From the NCBI RefSeq assembly GCF_032401055.1, contig NZ_CP135529.1, forward strand, positions 6,136,501 through 6,200,500: 64,000 nucleotides of DNA. The letters run 5' to 3'. A program made the position numbers and the translations under genes. Shown piece after piece: positions 61,703 to 64,000 of the stretch. The notes under the pieces are model-generated. The model was not told the DNA's origin. It was given only the letters and a program-made list of their open reading frames with translations, and did no database searches. This DNA is from Tardiphaga sp. 709. Its GTDB lineage: Bacteria; Pseudomonadota; Alphaproteobacteria; Rhizobiales; Xanthobacteraceae. The stretch's first letter is position 1, and each line of letters opens with the position of its first letter.

Positions 61703-62245
61703 ATGGTCTGGCCGTTCAGTCACTTCAGAAAGCCCCCGGCGCCGTTGCGCGGCACCATTGAAGCCATCTATGGCATGATCGTGGCGCAGGCGCGAGAACC
61801 CTTGTTTTATCGGGACTTGGGAGCACCGGATACGGTAAACGGGCGTTTCGATATGTTGCTGCTGCACCTGTGGCTGGTGCTGCGCCGGCTGAACCCGAAG
61901 GATGAGTTGTCGCAGGGACTTTTCGACAGGTTCTGCAGCGATATGGACGATAACCTGCGCGAACTCGGCACCAGCGATATGAAGGTGCCGAAGAAAATGC
62001 GGGAATTCGGCGATGCGTTTTACGGCCGGACAGGCGCCTATGACGCAGCGCTTGGCGCGGGCAGGGAGCCTCTGGCGGCGGCGCTGTCGAAGAATATCTA
62101 TAGTGGCATGGACATCGAGAACGCCCGGCGTCTCGCTGTTTATGTCGAAGCGGCGAATGCCCGTCTGGGCACGCTGGATGCAACGACACTGACATCAGGC
62201 GCGTGGCATTTCCCGTCGCCTGCGGAGACCTTGGTAACGACATGA
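61703..62245 (+). CDS. Ubiquinol-cytochrome c chaperone family protein (Cbp3-like)
   Basis: The protein is 180 aa from MVWPFSHFRKPPAPLRGTIE. The conserved helical domain includes YGMIVAQAREPLFYRDLGAP, DTVNGRFDMLLLHLWLVLRR and KVPKKMREFGDAFYGRTGAY. The family is homologous to mitochondrial Cbp3, a cytochrome b assembly chaperone. It overlaps the next gene by four bases (ATGA). Its role in bacteria is inferred. Confidence 0.9.
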   Translation: MVWPFSHFRKPPAPLRGTIEAIYGMIVAQAREPLFYRDLGAPDTVNGRFDMLLLHLWLVLRRLNPKDELSQGLFDRFCSDMDDNLRELGTSDMKVPKKMREFGDAFYGRTGAYDAALGAGREPLAAALSKNIYSGMDIENARRLAVYVEAANARLGTLDATTLTSGAWHFPSPAETLVTT

Positions 62246-62832
62246 ACAAACCCGACCGCACCGTGGATCTCACGCCGCCCTGGAGCGTGCCCATCGCCGT
62301 GATCCAGATCCCGGAAACGGGGCTGGCGCGCGACATCGAGGCCACGCCCGAGGAGCGCAAGCGGATCGCCGAACTCGGTGGCCTCGTCAGCGTGGGCGCC
62401 GTGAAAGGCGAACTCCTGCTGAACCCCGTCAAGGGCGGTACGGTGCATGTCACCGGTCGCATCTGGGGCAAGGTCGAGCAGACCTGCGTGGTGACGCTGG
62501 ACCCGCTGGCTGCCGATTTCGAGGAAGAGATCGACGTGATTTTCGCGCCGCCATCGCAGATTCGCGAACTCGCCGAATCGGTGGACGAGGACGTGGAGAG
62601 CGACGAGGAGACCCCGGATCCGCCGGAGCCGATCGAAAACGGTTTGATCGACCTCGGCAAACTGGCGACCGACGCGCTGTTTCTGGGGCTGGACCCGTAT
62701 CCCCGTAAGCCAGATGCCGTATTCGAGCCGCTGGTGGAGGTTCCGGACCCGGAAGAGCATCCGTTTGCGGCCCTGAAAGCGCTGAAAACCGCCTCTGAGA
62801 CGCCCCAATCCAAAAAGCCCGGGAAGGGCTGA
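62242..62832 (+). CDS. YceD/DUF177 family protein
   Basis: The protein is 196 aa from MNKPDRTVDLTPPWSVPIAV. The family signature is GGTVHVTGRIWGKVEQTCVV followed by TLDPL, with an acidic C-terminal half (DVESDEETPDPPEPIENGLI) and DLGKLATDALFLGLDPYPRK. In many bacteria the gene precedes rpmF-plsX and affects 23S rRNA maturation. Here plsX follows, after a gap of 202 bp with no rpmF. Confidence 0.9.
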   Translation: MNKPDRTVDLTPPWSVPIAVIQIPETGLARDIEATPEERKRIAELGGLVSVGAVKGELLLNPVKGGTVHVTGRIWGKVEQTCVVTLDPLAADFEEEIDVIFAPPSQIRELAESVDEDVESDEETPDPPEPIENGLIDLGKLATDALFLGLDPYPRKPDAVFEPLVEVPDPEEHPFAALKALKTASETPQSKKPGKG

Positions 62833-63034
62833 GACCGGGGTCCGATTCCACGCCCGGTGCGGCTGACGGGACAAAAGCGCCCGGTCAAGATGTTGTATCG
62901 GGTCACGGAAACGCTATTGTCCCCGGCCGAAATCGGGTTAATGCCATAACTTCGCCGTCTGCCGCCAAATGCGGCAGACTTCGTCCGCGGCCACGAGCGT
63001 CACAGGCCGCAAGAGACAGGTTTCCGGAACGTCC

Positions 63035-64000
63035 ATGCCGAAAAAGGTTCGCATCGCGCTAGACGCCATGGGTGGCGACATCGGCGCATCGGTGGTCATT
63101 CCCGGCGCCGCGATTTCGTTGACCCGGCATCCCGACAGTGAGTTCCTGCTGTTCGGTGACAGCGCGCTGATCGAGAAAGAACTCGCCAATCATCCGGCAC
63201 TGAAGGCCGTATCGAAGGTGATCCATACCGACGTTGCCGTCAGCATGCATGACAAGCCGAGCCAGGCGCTGCGCCGTGGCCGCAAGGTCTCGTCGATGTG
63301 GCTGGCGATCGAGGCGGTAAAGAAGGGCGACGCCGATGTCGCGATCTCCGCCGGCAATACCGGCGCGCTGATGGCGATGGCGCGCTTTTGCTTGCGCATG
63401 CTCGACGGTATCGAACGTCCGGGCCTCGCCGCGATCTGGCCGACCACGCGCGGCGATTCCGTCGTGCTCGATCTCGGCGCCACCATCGGCGGCGACGCCA
63501 ACCATCTGAAGACTCTCGCCGTCATGGGCAGCGCCATGGCCAGCGCGCTGTTCGATCTGGCGCGGCCGACGGTCGGCCTGCTCAATATCGGCGTCGAGGA
63601 AATTAAGGGCGGCGACGAAATCCGCGATGCCGCCGAACTGCTGCGCACCGCCAATCTGCCGCAGCTCGAATTCGTCGGGTTCGTGGAGGGCGACGGCATC
63701 GGCCGCGGCGATGCCGACGTGATCGTCACCGAAGGTTTCAGCGGCAATATCGCGCTCAAGGCGGCTGAGGGCACCGCGCGCCAGTTCGCCGAATACCTGC
63801 GCAATGCCATGGCCCGCACCTGGCGCTCGCGCATCGGCTACCTGTTCGCCAAGAATGCCTTCAAGGCGGTGCGCGACAAGGTCGATCCGAACAAGTCCAA
63901 TGGCGCGGTGTTTCTCGGCCTGCGCGGCATCGTGGTGAAGAGCCACGGTGGTACCAATGCCGACGGTTTCGCCTATGCGGTGGATGTCGGTTACGACATG
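63035..64000 (+). CDS. plsX: Phosphate acyltransferase PlsX (3' end outside window)
   Basis: The first 322 codons are open to the window end. [20 protein letters not shown] is the PlsX N-terminus; later motifs are [40 protein letters not shown] and [20 protein letters not shown]. It makes acyl-phosphate from acyl-ACP for phospholipid synthesis. About 30 residues are missing. In related genomes fabH and ihfA follow. Confidence 0.95.
   Translation, partial: MPKKVRIALDAMGGDIGASVVIPGAAISLTRHPDSEFLLFGDSALIEKELANHPALKAVSKVIHTDVAVSMHDKPSQALRRGRKVSSMWLAIEAVKKGDADVAISAGNTGALMAMARFCLRMLDGIERPGLAAIWPTTRGDSVVLDLGATIGGDANHLKTLAVMGSAMASALFDLARPTVGLLNIGVEEIKGGDEIRDAAELLRTANLPQLEFVGFVEGDGIGRGDADVIVTEGFSGNIALKAAEGTARQFAEYLRNAMARTWRSRIGYLFAKNAFKAVRDKVDPNKSNGAVFLGLRGIVVKSHGGTNADGFAYAVDVGYDM

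Overview
The window is alphaproteobacterial chromosome from the Nitrobacteraceae/Bradyrhizobiaceae (Bradyrhizobium, Rhodopseudomonas, Tardiphaga or Afipia type). This is inferred from the high G+C and GC-rich third codon positions, from protein families typical of that group (DUF1489, Cbp3-YceD-PlsX order, TAXI-TRAP, many acyl-CoA enzymes), and from the double-hairpin intergenic repeats common in these genomes. I see no prophage, IS transposase, CRISPR array, rRNA or plasmid functions. One tRNA gene is present, tRNA-Arg with anticodon TCG. Two genes are cut by the window edges: an mgtE-like 3' end at the left and plsX at the right.

Layout. 1-7468: unrelated housekeeping and hypothetical genes (MgtE end, cytochrome c, XRE regulator, aldo/keto reductase, YdcF, DUF3253, TolA/TonB-like, DUF599, GST, DUF1489). 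The aldo/keto reductase and DUF1489 genes each carry a single-base frameshift. 7495-8238: a hairpin repeat followed by a ~590-bp repeated element. 8519-15681: an acyl-CoA degradation block (thiolase, DUF35 partner, MaoC hydratase, SDR, DapA-family lyase/aldolase, Nudix hydrolase, acyl-CoA ligase). 15925-25088: a PQQ alcohol dehydrogenase with a fused cytochrome c, an orphan PAS histidine kinase, a GrlR-like protein, an MFS pump, a compact leader-peptide/small-RNA-like unit at 23517-23711, and small hypothetical genes including a PilZ protein. 25331-30760: a hypothetical exported protein, tRNA-Arg, an O-antigen-ligase-like protein, an acyltransferase-3 and threonine dehydratase. 31406-37875: a TAXI-TRAP transporter with a biotin carrier protein, divergent from an IclR regulator and an acyl-CoA carboxyltransferase. 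37884-42632: a minus-strand FabF / MFS / thiolase / crotonase group. 42808-48418: a TetR regulator and the distal valine pathway (mmsA, acyl-CoA dehydrogenase, 3-hydroxyisobutyryl-CoA hydrolase, mmsB). 48432-51671: acyl-CoA synthetase, MaoC and SDR. 51693-57332: flavoprotein, D-threonine-aldolase-like enzyme, ABC-F ATPase, DUF188 and a hotdog protein. 57361-58383: a repeat cluster containing the second, inverted copy of the ~590-bp element. 58456-64000: arylamine N-acetyltransferase, two small proteins, a Bug/TctC binding protein, BamE, Cbp3-like chaperone, YceD and PlsX.

The dominant theme is catabolism of branched-chain and fatty acyl-CoAs, with at least two bacterial counterparts of the peroxisomal MFE-2/SCP-x route (SDR plus MaoC hydratase) and a valine operon. 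Uptake of organic acids (TAXI-TRAP, Bug protein) complements it. The least explained signals are non-coding. One is a pair of ~590-bp inverted elements, each with the same promoter-like sequence and each preceded by the same hairpin repeat. The other is a small transcription unit with a near-perfect Shine-Dalgarno, a 14-codon frame and an intrinsic terminator.
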